From assembly GCF_013359935.1 (NCBI RefSeq), contig NZ_JABMCB010000202.1, forward strand, positions 310,001 to 374,000: DNA of 64,000 nt, in the 5' to 3' direction. The notes beneath the pieces are model-generated. The model saw nothing but the letters and a program-made list of their open reading frames with translations, ran no database searches and was not told the origin of the DNA. Each line of letters begins with the position of its first letter. The stretch's first letter is position 1. The DNA comes from Paenibacillus xylanilyticus (GTDB lineage: Bacteria > Bacillota > Bacilli > Paenibacillales > Paenibacillaceae). Both the position numbers and the translations under genes were made by a program. This document shows, piece after piece, positions 1 through 8,447 of the stretch.

Positions 1-722
1 GCTCGTTCGGCCAGATCATCCAGTGTCAACGGATCGTCCAGATGCTCCTCAACGTAATTGCATACTTGGTAAATCCGGTAATCATATAACACGGGCTGAT
101 CTGGCAAGGTAGGACGCAACGTCTCGAACAATTGGAGTAACCACGACAAACCAAGCGTTTGCATTTTCAAATACTGGATGGTTACATTCGTGTCCAGTTT
201 CGCTTGTTGCAAACCGTTCGTGCGCCCTTCCTTCACTGTAATATAGGACATGCATTGATCAGCGATGGAGTGCCACAATTGCAGCAGGTTGCGGAAGGCT
301 GACGGGTCAATTGCAGACACCACCCGAGGAAAACGGTACAGGCGGATAAAATCAAGAAGTCCGATCTTGGCCTCTAAAGCAAAGGCATAATAATGAAAAG
401 GTTCCGAATCATCTATGCTATGCCAAGACTGGCATGTTTGGGGCGGAATGCATACGATGTCCCCTTTCCCGATCGTGTACAGCGTTTGATCATATAAGAT
501 GGTCGCCTCTCCTCCGGTAACCAGCCAAATGGCGGTATAAGGAAAAACAAACTGTCCGGTATGGCCTTCCCGCACATTCCATTCTTTGAGCCATCTGATC
601 TGGATGGAGAGTTGCTCCAGCAAGTTTCGTGTATCGAATTCGAGACTCTGACGAGTTTGGGAATGCCAGCGGTCATTCCGTTCCTTCGAAAATACATCCA
701 TTACATGGGTGTTTTTTTGCAT
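1..722 (-). CDS. AraC-family transcriptional regulator, C-terminus cut by window edge
   Basis: Translated from the ATG at 722, which follows a good ribosome binding site (GGGAGAGAGG). About 240 codons are open and the frame leaves the window at base 1. Residues roughly 20-150 read as an AraC-type cupin sensor domain (TGGEATILYDQTLYTIGKG, then CIPPQT). The last visible residues, VCNYVEEHLDDPLTLDDLAE, are the start of the first helix-turn-helix of an AraC DNA-binding domain, so about 50-60 residues are missing. It is divergent from the sulfatase/ABC operon starting at 943, so it is probably the local, sugar-responsive activator of that operon; this is inferred from position. Confidence 0.85.
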   Translation of the reverse strand, partial: MQKNTHVMDVFSKERNDRWHSQTRQSLEFDTRNLLEQLSIQIRWLKEWNVREGHTGQFVFPYTAIWLVTGGEATILYDQTLYTIGKGDIVCIPPQTCQSWHSIDDSEPFHYYAFALEAKIGLLDFIRLYRFPRVVSAIDPSAFRNLLQLWHSIADQCMSYITVKEGRTNGLQQAKLDTNVTIQYLKMQTLGLSWLLQLFETLRPTLPDQPVLYDYRIYQVCNYVEEHLDDPLTLDDLAER

Positions 723-787
723 GATCCTCTCTCCCTATCTAAATTGAGCAAATCTGCATAATGGACAACAATTCGCGTTTTCCGAGT

Positions 788-817
788 AAATACTCTTGTT
801 TTTTGGAGTGCTATAAT
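788..817 (+). promoter_or_regulatory. Candidate promoter of the sulfatase/ABC operon
   Basis: A perfect -10 hexamer TATAAT lies at 812-817, but no recognisable -35 box is found 16-18 bases upstream (AATACT or similar). That pattern is typical of promoters needing an activator and fits the divergent AraC-type gene. The leader from here to the first gene is about 120 bases. Confidence 0.35.
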
Positions 818-942
818 CATAGGCATTAAACATTTAAAAATCAAGTATTTCAGTCGGAATACTTGTGATGTGTTTTGACCGTACGCATGGAGAAGCACCC
901 AGACTCAAACGACGATGATGAACAATCTAGGGGGAAACATTA

Positions 943-2244
943 ATGAAAGCAAACTCACTCATTCGCGCCATCATGACTACAATCGTCCTAGGTCTGCTAC
1001 TTTCCGGATGCGGTCTGACGAGTAGTGGCCAACCTAACGCTTCCAGCACCGATAAAGGAGAGAAAACCGGAAAGATAGCACTAAACTTCTGGTTTCCGGG
1101 AACCGACCAAGTGACCGTAAATGCCGTAAAAGAGTCCATCCAGACCTTTGAACAACAGAACCCCAATATCAAAGTGAATCTGACCTCGGTCCCTTGGGAC
1201 CAATACTTCCAGAAACTCGCCGTAGCCTATTCGGGCGGTACGCAGCCAGACGTACACGGTCTCGGCTTCGGACAGCTGATATCTACGGTGGATCAAGGCA
1301 AATATCTGGACCTGCAACCGTACATTGAGAAAGACCAGTGGGAAGGAACAACTGACTTCTACCCCGATATCCTTAAGGCAGGACAATGGGAAAACGGACA
1401 ATATGGGTTGTTGATACCGGATTTGCGCCCTCTTGCATGGCGTAAAGATTATTTGACCGAAGCCGGGTTGGATCCGGAATCTCCGCCACAAACCCTGGAT
1501 GAGCTATTCCAGTACGCTGATCAGCTGAAAGTGGTTCAGAACGGACAGACCATACGTTCCGGACTAGATATCCAAACAAGTAACGGCGAGCAATCCTATT
1601 TATCTCTTCTCCTTTTATATGGGGAGAACTTCTACGATCAGGAAGGCAATCCTACCTTTGATTCGGAAACGTCCATCGCTCTGGTGAAGAAACTCACCGA
1701 ACTGTACAAAGCAGGTGTATTCACAGCCAGCAACCAGCAGCAGACCGGAGGAACACCTTTCGCTCAAGGGCAGGCCGCGATGGCATTCGTCTCTCCTTCC
1801 AACATCGCATCCCTGATTCAATCCGTTGGGAAGGAGCAAGTGGATTGGGCACTTCCGCCAGCTGGACCAAATGGAGAACGCACATCGCTTATGCTGGGCA
1901 CGTTTCTGACGGCAGCCAAGGCATCTAAGTATCCGGAAGAAGCTTGGACATTTATCAAGTTCTGGTTCAGCCCCGACAATCAAATTGCTTATACTTCCAA
2001 GACGGGAGCACTCCCGCCTTTGCAATCCATTCAAGATGAGTATCTGACAAACTTCCCGCAAAACCAGGTCATCTACGAAGCGATGAACGATGCACAGGGG
2101 TATATCGCCTCGAAATACTGGTCGGTGAACATTAAATATCTCAGAACAGCCCTCGAAGAAGCCTATAATGGCTCCAAATCGGTGGAAGATGCTTTAACGA
2201 CCAACGCCGAGCTTGCAGGGGACGAAATTAAGTCCATCCAGTAA
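943..2244 (+). CDS. Extracellular sugar-binding lipoprotein of an ABC importer
   Basis: 433 residues. The N-terminus is a lipoprotein signal with lipobox LLLSGC (Cys about residue 23), so the mature protein should be anchored to the outer face of the membrane. The body reads as a family 1 solute-binding protein (NFWFPGTDQVTVNAVKESI, later FAQGQAAMAFVSPSN and EEAWTFIKFW). A strong ribosome binding site AGGGGG precedes the ATG. It is the first gene of a plus-strand operon followed by two permeases, two sulfatases and an FGE, so it presumably captures a sulfated sugar or oligosaccharide; that ligand assignment is inference from neighbours only. Confidence 0.9.
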   Translation: MKANSLIRAIMTTIVLGLLLSGCGLTSSGQPNASSTDKGEKTGKIALNFWFPGTDQVTVNAVKESIQTFEQQNPNIKVNLTSVPWDQYFQKLAVAYSGGTQPDVHGLGFGQLISTVDQGKYLDLQPYIEKDQWEGTTDFYPDILKAGQWENGQYGLLIPDLRPLAWRKDYLTEAGLDPESPPQTLDELFQYADQLKVVQNGQTIRSGLDIQTSNGEQSYLSLLLLYGENFYDQEGNPTFDSETSIALVKKLTELYKAGVFTASNQQQTGGTPFAQGQAAMAFVSPSNIASLIQSVGKEQVDWALPPAGPNGERTSLMLGTFLTAAKASKYPEEAWTFIKFWFSPDNQIAYTSKTGALPPLQSIQDEYLTNFPQNQVIYEAMNDAQGYIASKYWSVNIKYLRTALEEAYNGSKSVEDALTTNAELAGDEIKSIQ

Positions 2245-2313
2245 CTATGCGCACCCTAATCCAGCATTATGGCTGGAATGGGGGCATCTCTATTGCCCAA
2301 AGGACGTGTAACG

Positions 2314-3186
2314 ATGAATAAAGGCTTGAATCGCGTATCCCCCTATCTATTTGTTTTTCCGAGCATGCTGCTGTTCGTGTGGTTCGGGCTGATTCCGATC
2401 GCTTGGATCGTCTACCTGAGCTTCACGGACTACTCCATGCTGCAGCCCCCTGTATGGAAAGGGCTCGACAATTATGTACGTCTACTCCAAGATCCGCTGT
2501 TCGCCAAAGCGGTGGGAAACACCGCATGGTACTGGCTCGGCACCGTGTTGCCCTCGATGGCCATCGGCCTTGTTCTGGCTGTCCTCATGTCCATGCGACT
2601 GAAGCTGCTTCCCCTTTTCCGTGCTTTGATCTACTTACCTGGCACGTTGTCGTCCGTTGCCGTTGCCATGACTTGGCTCTGGCTGCTAGATCCGTCCAGC
2701 GGGCCAGTGAACCGCTGGCTGTCGTTCATCGGCATTACCGGGCGAAACTGGCTGAACAGTCCCGATACGTCCCTTGCTTCCATCATTGTGATTGGCATAT
2801 GGACAGGAATTGGATTTTGTATGATTGTTCTGCTCGGCGGTATTCAGGGTATATCCGTAAGTTTGTATGAAGCAGCCGCGCTCGACGGCGCTTCCAGCTT
2901 GCGTCAGTTTTTTTACATTACAATTCCTCTCCTGAAGCCCATGCTGTTGTTTCTCTTTATCATTGCAACCATTCGATCGTTTCAGGTTTTCGATCTGGTA
3001 TACATTCTGACCGGGGGCGGCCCTGCCAATTCGAGTACAACGATCGTCAGCCAGATCGTCAATGCCAGCTTTCAGGAATACCGCATGGGATACGCTTCGG
3101 CAATGGCCGTCTTTTTACTGCTGGTCACGCTGGCCGTCACGCTGTTGCAGTACTGGCTGGGCGGACGTAATTCTGCCTCAGATTAG
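2314..3186 (+). CDS. Sugar ABC transporter permease, MalF/UgpA type
   Basis: The reading frame is open from 2269, but the ATG at 2314 (MNKGLNRVSPYLFVFPS) has a ribosome binding site AAAGGA at the right distance, so the start is placed there (290 residues). Six or so hydrophobic segments are visible. The inner-membrane permease signature EAAALDGASSLRQFFYITIP, the EAA loop that contacts the ATPase, lies about two thirds along. It forms a heterodimeric channel with the next gene. No ATPase gene is in the operon, so a shared MsmX-like ATPase encoded elsewhere is likely. Confidence 0.9.
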   Translation: MNKGLNRVSPYLFVFPSMLLFVWFGLIPIAWIVYLSFTDYSMLQPPVWKGLDNYVRLLQDPLFAKAVGNTAWYWLGTVLPSMAIGLVLAVLMSMRLKLLPLFRALIYLPGTLSSVAVAMTWLWLLDPSSGPVNRWLSFIGITGRNWLNSPDTSLASIIVIGIWTGIGFCMIVLLGGIQGISVSLYEAAALDGASSLRQFFYITIPLLKPMLLFLFIIATIRSFQVFDLVYILTGGGPANSSTTIVSQIVNASFQEYRMGYASAMAVFLLLVTLAVTLLQYWLGGRNSASD

Positions 3187-3195
3187 GAGAATGAC

Positions 3196-4062
3196 ATGAA
3201 ACCGACAAAACTAGAACGATCTTTAGCCTATGCCGCGCTCGCCTTCGTCACCGCGCTGTCCATACTGCCGCTCTTGGTGCTCATCTTCACTTCCTTGAAG
3301 GGGGATGATGAGTTTGGATTGGGTAGTACGGCGATCTTGCCTTCCGGGTTGCAATTCGACAATTATGCCCGAGCATTGGGCATGGCGGAATGGGGTCTCT
3401 TTTTCCGCAACAGCACTATCGTCACCGCCATCGCTGTGGGTGGAAGTCTTTTATTGAATACCCTTGCCGGGTTTGCTTTTGCCAGACTCCGCTTTCGGGG
3501 AAGCCAGTTCATGTTCCTATTATTATTGCTCGGCCTCATGATTCCGGCACAAGTTACGATCATCCCCCAATTCTTGCTGCTGAAGTCCGTTCCATTCTTT
3601 GGCGGCAACGACTGGCTTGGAAGTGGAGGAACTGGCTGGCTGGATAGCTATTACGCTCTGATCATTCCTGAGCTATCTGGTGCGTTCGGCATCTTCATGG
3701 CACGACAATTTTTCCAACAAGTGCCCCGGGCGCTAGACGAAGCGGCTTATATCGATGGAGCCGGTATTCTAAGATTGTTTTTCTACATTTACATTCCTCT
3801 GAGCGGGCCGCTGCTCGGCACACTTGGTATTTTCAAATTCGTGGGAGTGTGGAATGACTTCTTTCACCCACTCATCTACACCAGCAGCCCGTCCATGCGG
3901 ACGATCCAGCTCGGCCTTCAAGTTTTCCGGGGCGAATATCAGGTTCAATACAACTTGTTGATGGCCGCTACGCTGATGGTGTCCTTGCCCATCGTCATTG
4001 CCTTTTTCCTATTTCAAAAACAGTTCATCCGCAGTGTGGTATCTTCGGGTGTGAAAGGATGA
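3196..4062 (+). CDS. Sugar ABC transporter permease, MalG/UgpE type
   Basis: 288 residues with about six membrane segments. The EAA loop reads DEAAYIDGAGILRLFFYIYI. It begins 9 bases after the preceding permease stop with the ribosome binding site AGGAGA, so the two are translated together. It is the partner permease of the 2314 gene and the second half of the import channel. Confidence 0.9.
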   Translation: MKPTKLERSLAYAALAFVTALSILPLLVLIFTSLKGDDEFGLGSTAILPSGLQFDNYARALGMAEWGLFFRNSTIVTAIAVGGSLLLNTLAGFAFARLRFRGSQFMFLLLLLGLMIPAQVTIIPQFLLLKSVPFFGGNDWLGSGGTGWLDSYYALIIPELSGAFGIFMARQFFQQVPRALDEAAYIDGAGILRLFFYIYIPLSGPLLGTLGIFKFVGVWNDFFHPLIYTSSPSMRTIQLGLQVFRGEYQVQYNLLMAATLMVSLPIVIAFFLFQKQFIRSVVSSGVKG

Positions 4063-4069
4063 TTTCTGC

Positions 4070-5620
4070 ATGAAAGCAATTATGGTTATGTTTGATACGT
4101 TAAATCGGCATATGCTCTCCCCCTATGGCGCACCCGATTGGGTGCAAACGCCCCATTTCGATAGGCTTGCTCAGCGCAGCGCCGTCTTCTTGAACAGTTA
4201 CATTGGCAGCATGCCGTGTATGCCGGCACGCCGGGAACTGCACACAGGTCGTCATAATTTCCTCCACCGAAGCTGGGGTCCCCTGGAACCGTTCGACGAT
4301 TCTGCGATCGAGCTGCTTGGGCAAGCAGGTGTATATACTCATCTCGTGACAGATCACCAACATTACTGGGAAGATGGCGGAGGTACATATCACCCCCGTT
4401 ATGAAAGTTTTGAATTCGTACGTGGTCAGGAAGGAGACCCTTGGAAAGGCGAGGTAAGCCCAGAGGCTACCGAAGGAAAGCCTAACTCAGGCATCCCATT
4501 GACGTATCAGAAGATCCTTCATCACGACCGAATCAACCGAAAACATATCGTAGCCGAGGAACAATTTCCGCAGGCACAGACCTTTGAGCTGGGCATCGAC
4601 TTCATCCGTCGTAATGCTCAGCAGAACCGCTGGTTCCTGCAGCTGGAGACGTTTGATCCGCATGAGCCGTTCTACAGTCCAGAGTCGTTCCGCAGCCTGT
4701 ATCCGAAGCTGATCGGTGATCGCGGGAATGATTGGCCAGCTTATGGCCCCGTCAGCGAAACGGATGACGAGGTAGAGCGCATGCGGCATCGTTATGCAGC
4801 CCTGCTCACTATGTGTGATGACCACCTCGGCAAAGTGCTGGATGTTATGGACGAGCTGGATCTATGGAAAAATACGTTACTCATCGTCAATACGGACCAT
4901 GGCTTCTTGCTTGGCGAGCACGGTCACTGGGCTAAATGCGTACAGCCTTTTTACAATGAGGTTGCTCACACGCCGCTGTTTATCTGGGACCCGCGCAGCA
5001 AGGTTCAGGGGGAACGGAGAAACAGCCTTGTTCAAACCATCGACCTACCCGTAACGCTGCTCGATTATTTCGGGGTCCAGCCTACATCAGATATGCAGGG
5101 TCAGTCCCTTCGTGCCACAATCACCAGTGATCTACCCGTGCGCAAAGCAGCCCTGTTCGGATTGCATGGCGGCCACGTATGCGTTACGGATGGGCGCTAC
5201 GTATATATGCGTGCCGCTGTACGTGAGGACAACCAGCCATTGTATGATTACACCCTAATGCCTACACATATGCGGAGCCGATTCAGCCCATCAGAGTTGC
5301 AGGATATGGAACTTGCTGGACCACTTTCGTTTACCAAAGGTACGCCGGTCTTGAAGATCAGAAGCGCGGGCCGGGGGACGCTGCACCAGTTCGGCTCGCT
5401 GCTATTTGACCTGGAAACAGACCCTCGCCAGGAACATCCAATCCAGGATGAAGAGCTGGAGGCCAAAATGGTCGCTTTGCTCATCTGGCATATGCAAGAG
5501 AACGATGCGCCGATCGAACAATATGAGCGATTGGGACTCAAACCGTGCAGCACTCGTGACGAGGAAGTAACTCATTCGAGTAAACGGAGTAACGAAGGAG
5601 TAAAGGAGCATCAATCATGA
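4070..5620 (+). CDS. Sulfatase, Cys-type (first of a pair)
   Basis: 516 residues of the alkaline-phosphatase/sulfatase superfamily. The catalytic signature C-x-P-x-R appears as CMPARRELHTGRH with Cys 50, the residue oxidised to formylglycine. Metal-binding acidic residues are expected near the N-terminus (VMFDTLN) and at NTDHGFLLGEHGHWAK. There is no signal peptide, so it should act in the cytoplasm on imported sulfated sugars. It starts 7 bases after the permease and overlaps the next sulfatase by 4 bases (ATGA). The exact sulfate ester hydrolysed cannot be read from sequence. The FGE gene downstream is the obvious activating enzyme. Confidence 0.92.
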   Translation: MKAIMVMFDTLNRHMLSPYGAPDWVQTPHFDRLAQRSAVFLNSYIGSMPCMPARRELHTGRHNFLHRSWGPLEPFDDSAIELLGQAGVYTHLVTDHQHYWEDGGGTYHPRYESFEFVRGQEGDPWKGEVSPEATEGKPNSGIPLTYQKILHHDRINRKHIVAEEQFPQAQTFELGIDFIRRNAQQNRWFLQLETFDPHEPFYSPESFRSLYPKLIGDRGNDWPAYGPVSETDDEVERMRHRYAALLTMCDDHLGKVLDVMDELDLWKNTLLIVNTDHGFLLGEHGHWAKCVQPFYNEVAHTPLFIWDPRSKVQGERRNSLVQTIDLPVTLLDYFGVQPTSDMQGQSLRATITSDLPVRKAALFGLHGGHVCVTDGRYVYMRAAVREDNQPLYDYTLMPTHMRSRFSPSELQDMELAGPLSFTKGTPVLKIRSAGRGTLHQFGSLLFDLETDPRQEHPIQDEELEAKMVALLIWHMQENDAPIEQYERLGLKPCSTRDEEVTHSSKRSNEGVKEHQS

Positions 5621-7089
5621 CTGCGAAAGTGAAACGTCCACACATCATCCTGTTTAACCCGGATCAATGGCGGGGCGACGTCCTCGGCCACCTTGGGAAC
5701 CCGGCAGCTCGAACTCCGAATCTGGACCAGTTCGTGGCCGAAGATGCCGTATCGTTTAGCCGTGCTTTCTGTCAGAATCCGGTGTGCACGCCGAGTCGCT
5801 GCTCCTTTATGACAGGATGGTATCCTCATGTAAGAGGACACCGGACCATGTATCACTTGCTTAAACCGGATGAACCCATGTTGCTGCAGAAACTAAAAGA
5901 GGCTGGCTATTTCGTCTGGTGGGGCGGAAAAAACGACCTGATTGATCCTGAATCGGGCTATGACGATTATTGTGACGTCAAGCATGTCCCTCCTGATTCC
6001 ACTGCTCGCATGTTTGGGCCGGATTGGAAGCGTGGCGAACCCCATGAAGATACATTCTACTCGTTTTACGTTGGTAACATCGAGAAAGGCGACGGAGAGG
6101 TTCATTACCCCGATTCGGATTGGGCTCATATCCATGGCGCGATTGATCTAATCCGAGACGCACCGTCCGATCAGCCTATATGCATTTATCTGCCAATCCT
6201 ATACCCTCATCCACCTTATGCCGTAGAAGAACCATGGTACAGTTTGATTAACCGTTCCTTGCTTCCACCCCGAGTCGCAGAGCCGAGTTGGGGAGGTAAA
6301 CCATCCATGTTAACTGGACTGAGAGATAAGATGCAGCTGCATGGATGGACCGAACAACGTTGGGACGAACTGCGAGCAACGTATTACGGCATGTGTGCCA
6401 GAGTGGACAAACAGTTCGGCCTGCTTGTCCAGGCTCTGAAAGACGCGGGGATTTACGAAGATACAGCTATTTTCTTTTTCTCGGATCACGGCGATTTCAC
6501 GGGAGATTACGGGCTGGTGGAAAAAACGCAAAACACGTTCGAGGATTGCCTGACCCGCGTCCCTTTTATCGTAAAACCACCCGCAGGTGAACCATTGAGG
6601 CCCGGTATTTCGGATGCTATGATCGAGCTGATAGATTTGTGCGCCACGGTATACGATTATGCGGACATTGACGAAGGATACACCCATTTCGGTCGTTCAC
6701 TTCGCGGTGTCATTGGCGGGCAACTGACGGAACATCGGGATGCCGTGTTTAGTGAGGGCGGCCGACTACGTGACGAATTGCACTGTAATGAATCGACGCC
6801 ATTCAACGAAGACCGAAATAGCCTGTATTGGCCAAGAGGTGAAACGCAGCGCAGCGAAGGTCCAGAGCATACCAAAGCAACGATGATTCGTACCAAGAGG
6901 TACAAGTACGTGCGAAGGTATGACGAGCTAGACGAGTTATACGATCTTGTTCTCGACCCGGGTGAGACCTATAACCGGATTAACGATCCTTCCCTCGCGC
7001 AAGAATTGCTAAAATTAAAGGAGCGCATGCTCGATTTTTACCAGGGGACTTGTGATGTCGTTCCTCATCAACGCGCACAACGTGAATAA
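5617..7089 (+). CDS. Sulfatase, Cys-type (second of a pair)
   Basis: 490 residues. The signature is CTPSRCSFMTGWYPHVRGH with Cys 57 as the formylglycine precursor. Metal-site segments NPDQWRGD at the N-terminus and FFFSDHGDFTGDYGLVEK around residue 285 are intact. It has no signal peptide and is cytoplasmic by prediction. It overlaps the previous sulfatase by 4 bases, so the two are translationally coupled. They are clearly divergent paralogs, suggesting two different sulfate positions or two sugars of one oligosaccharide; that is inference. Confidence 0.92.
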   Translation: MTAKVKRPHIILFNPDQWRGDVLGHLGNPAARTPNLDQFVAEDAVSFSRAFCQNPVCTPSRCSFMTGWYPHVRGHRTMYHLLKPDEPMLLQKLKEAGYFVWWGGKNDLIDPESGYDDYCDVKHVPPDSTARMFGPDWKRGEPHEDTFYSFYVGNIEKGDGEVHYPDSDWAHIHGAIDLIRDAPSDQPICIYLPILYPHPPYAVEEPWYSLINRSLLPPRVAEPSWGGKPSMLTGLRDKMQLHGWTEQRWDELRATYYGMCARVDKQFGLLVQALKDAGIYEDTAIFFFSDHGDFTGDYGLVEKTQNTFEDCLTRVPFIVKPPAGEPLRPGISDAMIELIDLCATVYDYADIDEGYTHFGRSLRGVIGGQLTEHRDAVFSEGGRLRDELHCNESTPFNEDRNSLYWPRGETQRSEGPEHTKATMIRTKRYKYVRRYDELDELYDLVLDPGETYNRINDPSLAQELLKLKERMLDFYQGTCDVVPHQRAQRE

Positions 7090-7114
7090 TAGAGCGAAAG
7101 GAGCATGAGCACGG

Positions 7115-8092
7115 ATGAAAATAACTAACGACGAATGCTGCTGTTCTGCTACGCGCAATTCCGTCGGAATTGTGACAGGTCCACTCCCCTTTCCTCACGC
7201 GGAGCTGGGCACCAGTACAGAAACTGTGCGAGCTGAACTTCAGGACCGCATGGTTCGCATAAAAGGTGGCATCTTCATCATGGGAACGAATGACCTGGAG
7301 GGCTTCTCCTCGGACGGCGAAGGCCCGGCTAGAACTGTGGAAGTGGATGATTTTTTGATTTCTCCCCATGCGGTAACTAATCAAGATTTTGCAGAATTTA
7401 TTCAGGAGACTGGTTACGTGACCGAGGCGGAACAGTTCGGCTGGTCGTACGTTTTTGAATGGCTTGCGTCAGATAAGGTTCGAAATGAAGTACAACGCGT
7501 GCCTTATGGTGTGCCTTGGTGGCTTGTCGTGGAAGGCGCATGCTGGCACAGTCCCGAAGGAAGAGATTCTAACATCGAGAGACGGGCTAACCACCCCGTC
7601 GTGCACGTTAGTTGGAACGATGCCTTGGCCTATTGCGCGTGGTCCGGCACTTCCCTGCCAACCGAGGCACAATGGGAATATGCAGCTAGAGGCGGTTTGG
7701 TAGAGAAAACGTACGTATGGGGCAATGAACTACTGCCCGGTGGTGAACACCAGTTCAACATTTGGCAAGGACAGTTCCCACATGAAAATAAGGTGGAGGA
7801 CGGTTACGCGGGAACGGCGCCCGTTGATGCCTATCAACCTAACGGGTATGGGCTATACAATATGGCCGGGAACGTATGGGAATGGTGCCTTGACCGTTTC
7901 ACGCACAGGTATCACGAAATTACCGATACACGTAATCCGTTATTTGCAGGACATTCGGACAAAGTTTCGATGCGCGGTGGATCTTATCTGTGTCACCACT
8001 CGTATTGCAATCGGTATCGCGTTGCCGCTCGAACTGGAAATACACCAGACAGTTCGTCGGGGAACTGCGGTTTTCGAGTGGTTGCTCACTAA
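7115..8092 (+). CDS. Formylglycine-generating enzyme (aerobic sulfatase activator)
   Basis: 325 residues, with a FGE-sulfatase domain from about residue 45 to the end (GGIFIMGTND, VSWNDALAYCAW, LPTEAQWEYAARGG, YNMAGNVWEW). The C-terminal RGGSYLCHHSYCNRYRVAAR holds two cysteines five residues apart (Cys 293 and Cys 298), matching the copper-binding catalytic pair of true FGE. The following NTPDSSSGNCGFR is also FGE-like. It converts the sulfatase Cys to formylglycine using oxygen. Ribosome binding site AAAGGAG. It is the last gene of the operon. The cysteine pair and two sulfatase neighbours argue against related EgtB-like proteins. Confidence 0.93.
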   Translation: MKITNDECCCSATRNSVGIVTGPLPFPHAELGTSTETVRAELQDRMVRIKGGIFIMGTNDLEGFSSDGEGPARTVEVDDFLISPHAVTNQDFAEFIQETGYVTEAEQFGWSYVFEWLASDKVRNEVQRVPYGVPWWLVVEGACWHSPEGRDSNIERRANHPVVHVSWNDALAYCAWSGTSLPTEAQWEYAARGGLVEKTYVWGNELLPGGEHQFNIWQGQFPHENKVEDGYAGTAPVDAYQPNGYGLYNMAGNVWEWCLDRFTHRYHEITDTRNPLFAGHSDKVSMRGGSYLCHHSYCNRYRVAARTGNTPDSSSGNCGFRVVAH

Positions 8093-8121
8093 ATTGGTGT
8101 AGAACAAATTTGGGATGGACG

Positions 8122-8157
8122 AGTAAAAGCCCGCTGCCATGGTAATTGGCTTTTACT
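8122..8157 (+). terminator. Possible terminator of the sulfatase operon
   Basis: A perfect 10-base inverted repeat AGTAAAAGCC / GGCTTTTACT separated by 16 bases lies 30 bases after the FGE stop codon. The 3' arm has TTTT, but no long T-run follows, so it would be a weak intrinsic terminator. Confidence 0.4.
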
Positions 8158-8284
8158 ACATCACATCGCAATTATGATTCTACTCACACCAAGAATTTTA
8201 CCTCGATCGGGGCGAATAGCAGACTTTCGAGAGTTCTTGTTTCCTGGTGAGTACGGCCGAAATTGAATCCACATTTCATCTACT

Positions 8285-8376
8285 TAATAAAAAAATAGCC
8301 CCTCGTCCAAAGGGACGAGAGACCGCGGTACCACCCTGTATTAGAGCCTTCCTGCAATACGTGGACCGGACGCTCT
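8285..8376 (-). promoter_or_regulatory. Orphan T-box element (stem III, antiterminator, terminator)
   Basis: On the minus strand the T-box consensus AGGGTGGTACCGCGGTC occurs at 8321-8337. Before it a small stem AGAGC/GCTCT (8372-8376 with 8343-8347) resembles stem III. After it CTCGTCC-CTTT-GGACGAG with a run of T at 8288-8317 is the terminator. Only about 110 bases separate the preceding gene's stop codon from the T-box, too few for a full stem I, and no specifier loop was recognised. Downstream on this strand lies only the convergent FGE gene, so no aminoacyl-tRNA synthetase or amino-acid gene is controlled here. It probably now serves as terminator of the 8448-11705 gene. Confidence 0.8.
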
Positions 8377-8447
8377 ATAATCTTTTTTCGTGGACAAAGG
8401 TTTCAAGTGTTTCATGCAGCATGCTGTCCTGTTCCGGAATCGGGAGA

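Noticed and set aside
7115..8092. Possible EgtB/ergothioneine-type assignment for the FGE gene
   Set aside because: The C-x4-C catalytic pair of FGE is intact, there is no DinB domain, and two sulfatases lie immediately upstream.
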